Below, in pieces: positions 19,555-27,881 of a stretch of 64,000 nt of DNA; the first letter of the stretch is position 1, and the number at the start of each line of letters is the position of its first letter. A program made the position numbers and the translations under genes. The notes under the pieces were generated by a model. That model worked only from the letters and a program-made list of their open reading frames with translations, was not told the origin of the DNA and did no database searches. This DNA comes from an uncultured Pseudomonadota bacterium (lineage in GTDB: Bacteria; Myxococcota_A; UBA796; GCA-2862545), in assembly GCA_903861005.1 (NCBI GenBank), contig CAIOSP010000017.1, forward strand, positions 50,288 through 114,287. Direction: 5' to 3'.

Positions 19555-22005
19555 ATGTCCTCGCCATCCAGCCGCCTACACAGCCGTCTACCTGCGCGCA
19601 GGCCCATCGGGCGGGTCTGGCCGAGCGCGGTGTCCCTCCTCGCGCTCGCGGCATGCCAAGCGCCTACAGATGTGGACGACACGGACCGGAGCGGACGCGG
19701 CAAGCCCACCCTCAACGACCTGATGGAAAGCATCGACTTGGGCGTCTCGGGCCCGATGCCGGTGCACGCCCCGATTGGTGTCGGCTTCACGGGACCGATG
19801 GGCACGGCGGTGCCGATGGCCACCCCTGATCAGCTGGCGGCCTTTGCGCGCGGTGAGGCCCTCGCGCGGAGGCGGTTCACCCCGGAGGAAGGCCTCGGTC
19901 CGCAGTTCAACGGCGTCTCCTGCCTCTCGTGCCATGAGAAGCCGATGCTCGGCGGCGGCGCCGAGCTGTACCGGAACGTGGCCATTGGCGGGCAGTGGGA
20001 GGACGGTCGCGGCTACGTGATCACCCCGACCGTGCCCGAGACCAACCCCGTCGCGGTCAACGACGGCGTGTTCCGTCTGTACAACATGGATGACCTTGGT
20101 GGCCCCGGGCAGCAGGCCATTCAGCCCGAGGTGGGCCTGTTTGCGTCGCGCAACCCGCCTGCGCTGTTCGGTTCGGGTGTCGCGATGACCATCGACGCGT
20201 CCGACATCGAAGCTCTGGCCGACCCGGACGACCAGGACGGAGACGGCGTCAGCGGTAGGGTCAACGAGAACTCGGATGGGATTGGACGGCTCGGCAGCAA
20301 GGCCGAGGCCGCCGGCCACACGTCGATGGTGCGAACCGACCTCTACATGAGCTCGTCGCTGTCGAGCGCGATGCCGAACGCGAATACCATCGGCGCGCTC
20401 CCGTTCCCGGACCAGCTCCACCCCGTCAGCATCTTCGTCCTGGATCTCGACGATCCCACCCCTGACCCGGAGCTCGTGTCTCAGGACATGCTGGACGTCC
20501 TGATTTGGTCCCAGCTGCTGGCCGCGGTCGAGTTCGACCCGCTGGATCGGACCTCTGGACGAGGCCGAGATCTCTTCGAAGCGATCGGCTGCGACGCCTG
20601 CCATACGCCTCGACTTCCAAGCCCCTACGGCCCGATCCCAGCGTACACGGACTACCTGCTTCATGACATGGGGCCGGACCTGGCGGATGGCTACGTCTTC
20701 GCGGAGTCCACGGGCGACGAGTTCAAGACGCCCGCGCTGTGGGCGGTCGCCGCCACGGGCCCCTACCTACACGATGGTCGCGCCAAGACCCTCGACGAGG
20801 CGATCCGCTGGCACGGGGGCGAAGCGGCCGACGCGCACGACCTTTACCTGGAGCTGACGGACGCAGATCAGGGCGCGATCATTGCCTTCCTCCGAACGCT
20901 GGGTGGCGCGAGCCTGGAGTCGGATGGCCTGCTGCCGCCCAACGCCCCGCTCCGCCCCGAAGCGACGCTGGGTGGCCCTATGCCGGGGCTCTCGGTCGCC
21001 GAGCTACAGCTGTTTGAGCGGGGCCGTGCGCTCTTTGACTACGCGTTCGGGGTGACAGAGGGCGTCGGTAACCCCGCGTTCAACGGGGACTCCTGCCGTG
21101 CGTGCCACTCTGACCCCTACATTGGCGGGAGCGGGCCGCTCGACGTGAACGTGCTGCGTATGGGGAACGTAGACCGCTCCGGCGTGGCGCACGCGCTCCC
21201 CGAAGGGAGCATGATCCACCGGGTCCAATTGTTTGAGAGCGCTCCCGCGAGGCTGTCGACCAATGCCAACGTCGTTGAGCTTCGTCAGACGCCAGCGCTC
21301 TTTGGCTACGGATTGATCGACGGCATCCCTGAGTCCGCCATCCGCGCAAACGCTGATGCAGACGACGTTCGCGCGCCCTTTGGGATCTCTGGACGCCCGG
21401 GCCTCAGCCACGATGGTCGCGTCGCCCGCTTCGGCTGGAAGGCGCAGGTACCCACGCTCTACGAGTTCACCGAAGGCGCACTGACGGACGAGATGGGCCT
21501 GACCGTGCCCGTGCGCGGCGGTCCGGAATTGTTCGGCGGGCACCACGACTTGGACCGCGCGCCTGATCCCGAGGTGTCGACCGATGACGTGTACGCGATC
21601 GCCGCGTTCGTCGCGTCTCTCGCGCCGCCACCGCGCGGCCCGATCACCGCGGACGTCCTGGACGGCGACGCGGTGTTCGACCGCGTCGGCTGCGACGACT
21701 GCCACGTGCGCAGCCTCGACGGCGCGGCAGGTCCAGTCCCCCTGTTCAGCGACCTCCTCTTGCACGAAATTCTTCCGCCAGGTGCGCGCGGAATCGAGCA
21801 AGGCTCCGCCGGCCAGACTGAGTTCCGGACCTCGCCGCTGTGGGGGGTGTCGCACACGGGGCCGTGGCTTCACACTGGCCGCGCCACGACGCTCGATGAC
21901 GCAATCCGCGGGCACGCAGGCGAAGGTGCCGCCTCTCGCGACGCCTACGCCCACGCGACGCAAGACGAACGCGACGCGCTGCTGGTCTTCCTTCAGAGTC
22001 TGTGA
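19555..22005 (+). CDS. Tandem-fused di-heme oxidoreductase-like lipoprotein (four c-type hemes)
   Basis: 816 aa. A signal ends in LALAAC with Cys34, giving a predicted lipoprotein. Two homologous DHOR/DUF1111 (cytochrome c peroxidase-like thiol oxidoreductase) modules are fused: module 1 about 95-450 with CLSCH (123-127) and CDACH (346-350); module 2 about 485-816 with CRACH (514-518) and CDDCH (713-717). Internal repeats such as TGPYLHDGRAKTLDEAI and TGPWLHTGRATTLDDAI confirm the duplication. Single-module members are usually near 450-500 aa. It is probably a periplasmic-face electron-transfer protein. No Shine-Dalgarno precedes the ATG; a TATGAT box ends 6 bases upstream, so the mRNA may be leaderless. 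Alone on its strand, convergent with a propeller gene. Confidence 0.87.
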   Translation: MSSPSSRLHSRLPARRPIGRVWPSAVSLLALAACQAPTDVDDTDRSGRGKPTLNDLMESIDLGVSGPMPVHAPIGVGFTGPMGTAVPMATPDQLAAFARGEALARRRFTPEEGLGPQFNGVSCLSCHEKPMLGGGAELYRNVAIGGQWEDGRGYVITPTVPETNPVAVNDGVFRLYNMDDLGGPGQQAIQPEVGLFASRNPPALFGSGVAMTIDASDIEALADPDDQDGDGVSGRVNENSDGIGRLGSKAEAAGHTSMVRTDLYMSSSLSSAMPNANTIGALPFPDQLHPVSIFVLDLDDPTPDPELVSQDMLDVLIWSQLLAAVEFDPLDRTSGRGRDLFEAIGCDACHTPRLPSPYGPIPAYTDYLLHDMGPDLADGYVFAESTGDEFKTPALWAVAATGPYLHDGRAKTLDEAIRWHGGEAADAHDLYLELTDADQGAIIAFLRTLGGASLESDGLLPPNAPLRPEATLGGPMPGLSVAELQLFERGRALFDYAFGVTEGVGNPAFNGDSCRACHSDPYIGGSGPLDVNVLRMGNVDRSGVAHALPEGSMIHRVQLFESAPARLSTNANVVELRQTPALFGYGLIDGIPESAIRANADADDVRAPFGISGRPGLSHDGRVARFGWKAQVPTLYEFTEGALTDEMGLTVPVRGGPELFGGHHDLDRAPDPEVSTDDVYAIAAFVASLAPPPRGPITADVLDGDAVFDRVGCDDCHVRSLDGAAGPVPLFSDLLLHEILPPGARGIEQGSAGQTEFRTSPLWGVSHTGPWLHTGRATTLDDAIRGHAGEGAASRDAYAHATQDERDALLVFLQSL

Positions 22006-22063
22006 GACCGACAGGCCCTCCACGACCTTCAACGCAACCGTAGACGCCGTCGTCCCGTTCAGC

Positions 22064-23440
22064 TTACGGCGGCGCGAGTCGGTACAGGCCGTCTTCGCCA
22101 GCCCACAGGACCGCGTTGCCTTCCAGCGCCATGACGCCCGGCCCCTTGGGCAGGCGACGCTCAGCGATCAACGCGAACGGGGGGGACGCATCAAACTCGA
22201 TGAGCCCGCCCTCGATCGTCGTCGCGAACACGTGCCCCCCCGCGATCATCGGCGAAGCCCAGGTCTCGCCTCGGGTGGTGGACAGCGCGCGCTGGTGCAG
22301 GACCGCGCCGGTCGATGCGTCGATCACCAGGAGCTGCTTGCTGTGAGACACCACAAAGAGCCGTCCCTCCCACAACACAGGCGCTCCGTAGATCCGGTCA
22401 CGCGTCGGTAGCGGCACGTCCCACAAAGGCTTCGCTTGGACCGAATCTCCTTCCAAGACCAAGCGCCACGCGCTTCCCCGGTTCGGATCCGTGGAGTCGT
22501 ACGCCGCATCGCTGCCGATGAACCAGACACGGTCCGCCACGGCGAAGGGGCCCGTGTATCCCAAGTGGCCAAGCCCCTTCGCCACCACCGCCCCCGTGCG
22601 CGCGTCCACCACCTCACCGTCGGGCGTGACCAGCAAGTCACGGTTGCCGACGCGGGCGACCGCGGGCGTTCCGTACTGAGCGTACCGGGGGCCGATCCAC
22701 ACCACGCGGCCCGTCGCCGGATCCAGGGCGGTGAGGTTCCGGAACGGCACAATCAACAGTCCGCCGGCCATCACAGGCGACGCAGCGTCGTTGCCTCGGT
22801 ATCCGAGCTTGTCTAGCGCGGCGGCGCCAAGCCAACGTGTCCAGGTCTGCACGCCGGTGCTCTCGTGACGAACGACGACGCCATTCGCGAACAGTGCAAA
22901 CACCGCGCGACCGTCCGTCGCAGGAGAGGGGCTCGCCCACCCAATCTCGTCGTGGGTGTCGGCCGTCTCGTAGGGCACCACACCGTCCAGCAGGGCGCGC
23001 AATCCAGCCATCTCGTCCGAGATCGCCCGCAAGTCCGCCGCCGTCGGCGTGGCGGCGCCCGACCGCAGCGCTCGCATCCCCAAGGAATAGTCGCGGGAGC
23101 GTTGCGCCAGCTGCGCGCGAAGCGCCGGCGCGCGTGCCAAGGTCGCCTGCAGCGCAGCCGCGGCCGCCGCCGGCAAGGAGTCCACCACCGAGTGCGCCGC
23201 GCGCCAACGCTCCCTGCCCGTGACGCGATCCACGCAAACCAGCGTCGTCGGTTCGGAGGTGAAGCACGCCAGGTCGCCAACCAGCACAGGGGTTCCGTTG
23301 CCAGCGGGCGCGTTGACATGCCACGCGACATGCTCCCAGGTGGCGGCTGTCGGCTGCGCCGTGCTCACGCCGGACCCGTCGACACGCCAACCCGCTGCGA
23401 CCAGCGCCAGCGACACCAACACCCGCGCGCGGCCAGACAT
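22064..23440 (-). CDS. Exported PQQ-like (quinoprotein-type) beta-propeller protein
   Basis: 458 aa from ATG 23440, which starts a hydrophobic export signal (RVLVSLALVAAG). Blade motifs of the PQQ/BamB propeller recur: ALDPATGRVVWIG, VVDARTGAVVAKG, VIDASTGAVLHQRAL and GRAVFALFANGVV. An insert of about 70 residues (helical, Ala/Arg-rich, about 85-150) interrupts the propeller. A TTG at 23458 overlapping the upstream stop is an alternative start that would couple it to the SUMF1 gene. No quinone-binding or metal residues of true PQQ dehydrogenases were recognised, so a structural or binding role is more likely than an enzyme. Confidence 0.8.
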   Translation of the reverse strand: MSGRARVLVSLALVAAGWRVDGSGVSTAQPTAATWEHVAWHVNAPAGNGTPVLVGDLACFTSEPTTLVCVDRVTGRERWRAAHSVVDSLPAAAAAALQATLARAPALRAQLAQRSRDYSLGMRALRSGAATPTAADLRAISDEMAGLRALLDGVVPYETADTHDEIGWASPSPATDGRAVFALFANGVVVRHESTGVQTWTRWLGAAALDKLGYRGNDAASPVMAGGLLIVPFRNLTALDPATGRVVWIGPRYAQYGTPAVARVGNRDLLVTPDGEVVDARTGAVVAKGLGHLGYTGPFAVADRVWFIGSDAAYDSTDPNRGSAWRLVLEGDSVQAKPLWDVPLPTRDRIYGAPVLWEGRLFVVSHSKQLLVIDASTGAVLHQRALSTTRGETWASPMIAGGHVFATTIEGGLIEFDASPPFALIAERRLPKGPGVMALEGNAVLWAGEDGLYRLAPP

Positions 23441-23454
23441 GTTCGCCGCGCCAC

Positions 23455-24651
23455 TCAAGGCGCTTTCTCACGCACGCATCGGAAGCCTACGTCATCCAAC
23501 TGCACGTCCTCGGGGAGCGACGCGCGAGCCGTCGTGCGCCACTCCGAGGCATCCAGCGCCGTGAATGAACCGCCGCGCACCACCCGGCGTCCATCCACGC
23601 TCGGCTTCCCCACGGGCGACACGGCTGGGGCGTCGGCGTAGAACTTCTTGTCGAAGCCGTCTAGCGTCCACTCCGCCACGTTGGCGGCCATCCCGGTCAG
23701 GCCAAACGGCACGCTCTTCTTTCCCTCCACGCTGTAGGTGACCTCGGAGATCGTACATGTTGGCAGAAGGTCTTTTGCGGACGCGCGCGCGAGGACCTCG
23801 TTCGCGGCGCTGAGGATCGCGTCGGCGGCTGCGCGTGGGGGCAGACCCTTCAGCGAGGCGCACACCGCGTCGAACTCGGTGTCCGTCCAAAAGTCGACCG
23901 CGATCCCCGTGAGGTTGTACTCGCCAGGTGTCATTGTCGGAGCCGCTCGCTCCACGCCTTCGCCGCAGCGTCCGACTCGCTTGGCGCGCGACTCGGACTG
24001 ACTCTGGAGCTCGGCGTCGGAGTTGAACGGGCACACTGGCAGGTCTCCCCACGGCCACCGTTGCCAACCCGCGCCCCGGGCCGCGTACTCCCACTCGGCC
24101 TCAGTCGGCAGACGCCCGCCGACCGACGCGCACACCTTCGACGCTTCGGTCCAGTTGAGACCGTTTGCCGGCAGGTTGGTCGCGACCTTGTTCACGCGGC
24201 GCATCGACTCGGGGCAGGCTCCATCCTCCACACAAGCCATCACCATGCCGCGCGTCGCCTCCGTACTGAGGATCCAGAACTCGGGCAGCTGCACGCGGTG
24301 AGGTGGACCTTCCTCGGCGCTCGCCCTCGGATCGTAGTTCGGGGCCTTGCTGTCGCGGGCCTGCGCGCCCTGTATGAACGTGTCAGCACCGACGTGAACG
24401 AAGCAGGTGCCGTCCGCAACCGGTGGGCACACTCTCAGCACGTTGTCACGGGGCGTGGGCGTCGCAGCGCCGGTCGAGCCAGCGCCCGTGGGCGCTGCCA
24501 CGCCGTCTCCGAGCGCGATGGGCAGAGCGTCTACGACCGGCGCCGCGGCGGGTACGACACCGACCTCCGGGCTCGTGTCACCGACACAGCTCGCGAGCAG
24601 CGTCAGCGCCGCGGCCATGCGGAGCCGACCGGGAAGTGAGAGTGACATCAT
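23455..24651 (-). CDS. SUMF1/formylglycine-generating-fold lipoprotein lacking the catalytic cysteines
   Basis: 398 aa. The signal has lipobox LLASC. A variable Ala/Pro-rich linker leads to an FGE-sulfatase (SUMF1) domain with GRLPTEAEWEYAARG, WPWGD, NVAEWTLDGF, VVRGGSF and a C-terminal DDVGFRCV. In true formylglycine-generating enzymes the stretch after RGGS carries two copper-binding Cys; here it reads FTALDASEWRTTAR with none, so it is not expected to oxidise sulfatases. An insertion of about 90 residues with extra Cys splits the domain. Start uncertain: two adjacent ATGs at 24651 and 24648, with GTGGAG directly before them. It precedes the propeller gene within 14 bp or by overlap, suggesting a common complex. 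Confidence 0.82.
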   Translation of the reverse strand: MMSLSLPGRLRMAAALTLLASCVGDTSPEVGVVPAAAPVVDALPIALGDGVAAPTGAGSTGAATPTPRDNVLRVCPPVADGTCFVHVGADTFIQGAQARDSKAPNYDPRASAEEGPPHRVQLPEFWILSTEATRGMVMACVEDGACPESMRRVNKVATNLPANGLNWTEASKVCASVGGRLPTEAEWEYAARGAGWQRWPWGDLPVCPFNSDAELQSQSESRAKRVGRCGEGVERAAPTMTPGEYNLTGIAVDFWTDTEFDAVCASLKGLPPRAAADAILSAANEVLARASAKDLLPTCTISEVTYSVEGKKSVPFGLTGMAANVAEWTLDGFDKKFYADAPAVSPVGKPSVDGRRVVRGGSFTALDASEWRTTARASLPEDVQLDDVGFRCVREKAP

Positions 24652-24690
24652 CTCCACGCTCAAAAGCAAGGCGAGACCTATCCTTGGGCG

Positions 24691-24724
24691 TCTGGAGCGT
24701 CGACTGGAATGCCGATGCTCCAGA
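24691..24724. repeat. Inverted repeat with 12-bp arms and 10-nt loop
   Basis: Arms TCTGGAGCGTCG (24691-24702) and CGATGCTCCAGA (24713-24724) pair over 12 positions with a single G/T. It lies after the stop of the small MYXO-CTERM gene and about 40 bp before the SUMF1 lipoprotein start, both read on the minus strand. No T-run follows on either strand, so it is not a classical terminator; a 5' leader hairpin, an mRNA end stabiliser or a protein site are alternatives. Confidence 0.5.
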
Positions 24725-24780
24725 TCGCCCGAGGCTACCCACGCGCTGGGTCGGCCAGCTCGGATCAGGCCCAGACTAGT

Positions 24781-25089
24781 TTAGCGCCGACGACGCGCCC
24801 GCAGCGCCAGCAGGCCCAGCACCGCCACGCCCGATCCGGCGCCGCCGCCCACGTCACAGCCGCCCGACTTGGTGGCCGTGTCGTCGGTGTCCGTGCTCGC
24901 CGCCACGCCGTCATCACACTTCAAGATCGACGCGTCGCTGGTGTCCGGCTGACACGTGCCCGGCGTGCCGTCGGCGCGCTCGCACGCATCGCCGCTGGCG
25001 AGGCCGACGCAGGCCTCTTCGTCGCCGGCCTTGGCGAAGGCTGCGCTGGAGAACAGGGTGAGCGCGACCAGGACGGAGCTACGGATCAT
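24781..25089 (-). CDS. Small exported MYXO-CTERM protein
   Basis: 102 aa from ATG 25089, preceded by AGAGGTG. A signal peptide (MIRSSVLVALTLFSSAAFA) is followed by a short Cys-containing mature part (EEACVGL, GDACERA, GTCQPD, LKCDDG: four Cys, possibly two disulfides), a TDTDDTAT linker, then GGCDVGGGAGSG, a hydrophobic stretch and RARRRR. That tail is the standard MYXO-CTERM anchor. The four-Cys pattern resembles short exported proteins seen repeatedly in Myxococcota genomes; function unknown. Separate promoter likely, since 90 bp divide it from the next gene upstream. Confidence 0.82.
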   Translation of the reverse strand: MIRSSVLVALTLFSSAAFAKAGDEEACVGLASGDACERADGTPGTCQPDTSDASILKCDDGVAASTDTDDTATKSGGCDVGGGAGSGVAVLGLLALRARRRR

Positions 25090-25179
25090 AAGGCACCTCT
25101 TTGTGGAGTGGTGGTCGCGCCGCCGCTGCCGCAACGCGGGAAGCGTGGCCTCGGCGGCGAGGTCGGACCAGACCTACGC

Positions 25180-26895
25180 TCAGGTCGCCGTGGCGACCGT
25201 CGTGACCTCGGCCAGGTCATACAGCGACTGCATGTACGTGTACGTCAGCCCGCTCACGCGACGGATCACGTTGGCGCGGCTGCGGCTCCACGCCGTGTAC
25301 TGCGACGTGCGCGACGACCGCTCGATCACGCCGACGAGGATGTAAGGGACGCGGGTGTCGTCCTTCTTGCGCGCGACCAGGATGCCCATGTCGCCGCAGC
25401 ACATGGAGGTGGTGCCGGTCTTGTTGTAGACCTCGGTGCCTGCGGGGATCTGCGGCACGTAGGTGTACAGGCGATCGGAGCCGGGCAGGTTCATCACGCG
25501 GCGGATCTCGGACGAGTAGGGGACGCCGTCGTTCCACAGGGCGCGCAGCAGGCGCATGTGGTCGTTGCCGCTCGCGCGGTTCTTGTACGTGCAGCCGCCC
25601 GCCGGGATGTACTCGACGATCGACACGTTCTTGCAGATGCTCTTGTAGTGCTTGTCCAGGATGGCCTGCACGGCCTCAGGGCCGCCGACTTTACCCATCA
25701 CCCAGTTGGTGGCGTCGTTGTCGGAGTGCTGGATCATGCGCTCGACCATCGCGGTCGACTCTTCGCCGTAGACCAGCTTGCCGCGGTTCACCAGGTGGAA
25801 GAACGCGACGGCGACGTAGGGCTTGACCATCGACGCGGTCTGCAGCGGGATATCGGCGTTGATCGCGGCGAGCGTCTCGTCGGCGAGCAGGTCGTACACC
25901 ACCCAGGCGGTGCGCTCCACGCTGCTGAGCGACCCCGCGGCGCGAAGCTGCGTGATCAGGTCGTTGATCTCGTCCTTGAGCGCGCCGGGGCCGACGAACG
26001 CGGGCGCGCCGGTGTCCTGGGCGTCGTTTTCGGCCTCGGCGTCTTCGGCCTCGTCGTCGGCAGAGGGAGCGTTGGGCGTGGTGCGGGCCTGCGCCATGGC
26101 GGCGTCACACGCGGCGCCCGACGACGCGTCGTCCGCGCCCAGCATGTCCTCGACGCGGGGTACGGGGGCGCGCAGCTCCTCGGTGACCGGCGCGTCGGCC
26201 AGATCGACCGTGCTGACCACGGGCGAGGCTAGGCGCTTGGGCGCGGCCTCGTCGGCGGTCGCGCCGTTGAACGCGACCTCGCGGAAGCGGTCCGGCACGG
26301 CGGTGACGGTGAGCCGCATCGACGCGAGCAGCTTCTGGTGCCGGAGCGCCACGCCCGCCGTGCTGTCCTGGTCGCCCATGCGCCGGTAGACCAGCTCGTT
26401 GAGGTCGCCGTCCGTCTTCTCGATGACCAGCGACTTGGCGACGCCCGGGCCCAGCATACGCACGACGGCGTCGTAGCGGGGCTTGAGCTGCGCGAGCGTG
26501 CCGGGACTGCCGTAGCGCACGTTCCAGACCTGGGTCAGGTCGGTCGCGGCGATCACGGACGCGAACGTGCGGGACTCGTCGAACGCGTCGCGGAGCAGGG
26601 TGTTGTGACGCGTGGCCACGGCCAGCGCGGCGGCCTTGTCGGCCGGGTTCTTCACGCCGGTGCGGTCGTAGATGACGACGTACTGGCTGCCCTTGCGGGC
26701 GATCATCAGGTGCGCGGCCACGGCGGGGCCGAGCGCGCCCGCGATGCGGTCGAGCATGTCGTCGGCGTCAGCCCTGGACTCAGAGCCCGGGTACACCACG
26801 TGGTAGACGTCGCCGGCCCACGCCAGGGACGGCGCCAGCGTGAGCGCGGTCAGGGTCGCGAAGCCCATTAGGAAGGAGCGGCGGTGCAGGATCAT
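25180..26895 (-). CDS. Tat-type exported serine hydrolase, class A beta-lactamase-like, with duplicated N-terminal domain
   Basis: 571 aa from ATG 26895, preceded by GGGGGA. The signal RRSFLMG plus a hydrophobic segment suggests Tat export. Residues about 29-112 and 122-200 are two copies of one alpha/beta unit (YxVxYG, LGPxVAxxLxI, then RHxxLL), SPOR-like in size. An acidic linker (277-295) joins the C-terminal catalytic domain, whose penicillin-binding motifs are S355-M-V-K358, S391-D-N393 and K492-T-G494. The Glu166 equivalent is not obvious. It may be a cell-wall transpeptidase/carboxypeptidase-like enzyme or a beta-lactamase relative; substrate unknown. Longer in-frame starts lie beyond the likely promoter and are rejected. 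Confidence 0.85.
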   Translation of the reverse strand: MILHRRSFLMGFATLTALTLAPSLAWAGDVYHVVYPGSESRADADDMLDRIAGALGPAVAAHLMIARKGSQYVVIYDRTGVKNPADKAAALAVATRHNTLLRDAFDESRTFASVIAATDLTQVWNVRYGSPGTLAQLKPRYDAVVRMLGPGVAKSLVIEKTDGDLNELVYRRMGDQDSTAGVALRHQKLLASMRLTVTAVPDRFREVAFNGATADEAAPKRLASPVVSTVDLADAPVTEELRAPVPRVEDMLGADDASSGAACDAAMAQARTTPNAPSADDEAEDAEAENDAQDTGAPAFVGPGALKDEINDLITQLRAAGSLSSVERTAWVVYDLLADETLAAINADIPLQTASMVKPYVAVAFFHLVNRGKLVYGEESTAMVERMIQHSDNDATNWVMGKVGGPEAVQAILDKHYKSICKNVSIVEYIPAGGCTYKNRASGNDHMRLLRALWNDGVPYSSEIRRVMNLPGSDRLYTYVPQIPAGTEVYNKTGTTSMCCGDMGILVARKKDDTRVPYILVGVIERSSRTSQYTAWSRSRANVIRRVSGLTYTYMQSLYDLAEVTTVATAT

Positions 26896-26915
26896 GGGTC
26901 TTCCCCCTGGGTCCA

Positions 26916-26934
26916 CCTCATGTAACACATGAGG
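26916..26934. promoter_or_regulatory. Perfect inverted repeat just upstream of the serine hydrolase
   Basis: CCTCATGT-AAC-ACATGAGG has two perfect 8-bp arms with a 3-bp spacer and lies 21 bp before the ATG at 26895. The size and symmetry fit a dimeric repressor operator; as RNA it would form a tight hairpin near the ribosome site. No similar site was noticed elsewhere in the window. Confidence 0.45.
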
Positions 26935-27091
26935 ATCGGACTTTCCCTGACAAGGGCGCGGTGAGAGCCCGTCTTTGGGGGGACGACGGATCCATCGGAT
27001 CGGTTCAACGCCGATTATGCGAAAATGCACCAAAGAGGCTGATTCGCGACATTCTGACGCATGGGTCGGAACCGGGCGGTGGCGCGCGGGC

Positions 27092-27871
27092 CTACCGGGC
27101 GGCGGGCGGCATGGGGTCGACCACCAGCGACTGGGCGCTCCGCCCGATCCGCCCGTCGCTGTCGAACAGGGCGGTGTCGGCCAGCGCGCGGCCGTCTGGG
27201 CCGACGAAGGTCTGCGAGTCCATCAGCACCCACTCGCCGGCGGGCGGACGGACCAGGTGCACGGTCAGGTCGGCGTTGAGGAACCCGAACCGGCGCGGAT
27301 CCAGCGCGGCCGACACGCCGCTCCCGGCGTCGGCGATCACCAGCACGCGCTGGGCCGGAGACGGCAGCTCGCCCGCGACGAGCACCACGCGCTGCCGCAT
27401 CCACAGCGCCATGTCGCCGTGGCCCCAGGTTCCGCGCGCCAGCCGCGCCTCCATCGCCGTGTGGTAGCCGACCGGGTACTGGAAGAAGTCGAACTCGAAC
27501 GGGGGCGACGCGTCGACCGGCGGCGGCGGCTGGCCGTGCGTCACCGGGGCCACCCCCACGTCCGCCACGCGCATCATCACCGCGCGCGCCAGCAGGCAGG
27601 GCACGCCGTCCGCCTCCAGCACCGCGCGCAGCACCAGCGCCTTGCGGCCGGGCTTCTCCACGTCCACGCGAACGGTCATCACGCTGATCGGCACCGGCCG
27701 CTGCATCTCCACGGTGATGCGCGCGATCGCCATGCCGGGCGCCGCTGCCTCAGCCGCGCGGACGAGCAGCGCGCTGGGGGGACCTGCGTGCTGGTGCACG
27801 TTCGACCACGGCCCGCGGGTGCTCTCGGTCGCGACCAGCGTGTCGCCGTCGGGGATGTAGAAAGGCTGCAT
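27092..27871 (-). CDS. Acyl-CoA thioesterase-like double-hotdog protein
   Basis: 259 aa from ATG 27871; the longer open frame upstream is a shadow of the HD-domain gene. The N-terminal half has the thioesterase-superfamily (TesB-like, 4HBT_3) pattern GPWSNVHQHAGPPSALLVRAAE near residues 18-39, then ARITVEMQRPVPI. The C-terminal half has FLNADLTVHLVRPPAGEWVLMDSQTF and a GxxxADTALFDSDGRIGRS segment, typical of the second hotdog with its conserved Asp. It probably hydrolyses acyl-CoAs; substrate unknown. It follows the HD-domain gene by 10 bp on the same strand, so the two are likely co-transcribed. Confidence 0.8.
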   Translation of the reverse strand: MQPFYIPDGDTLVATESTRGPWSNVHQHAGPPSALLVRAAEAAAPGMAIARITVEMQRPVPISVMTVRVDVEKPGRKALVLRAVLEADGVPCLLARAVMMRVADVGVAPVTHGQPPPPVDASPPFEFDFFQYPVGYHTAMEARLARGTWGHGDMALWMRQRVVLVAGELPSPAQRVLVIADAGSGVSAALDPRRFGFLNADLTVHLVRPPAGEWVLMDSQTFVGPDGRALADTALFDSDGRIGRSAQSLVVDPMPPAAR

Positions 27872-27881
27872 GACGGGGAGA

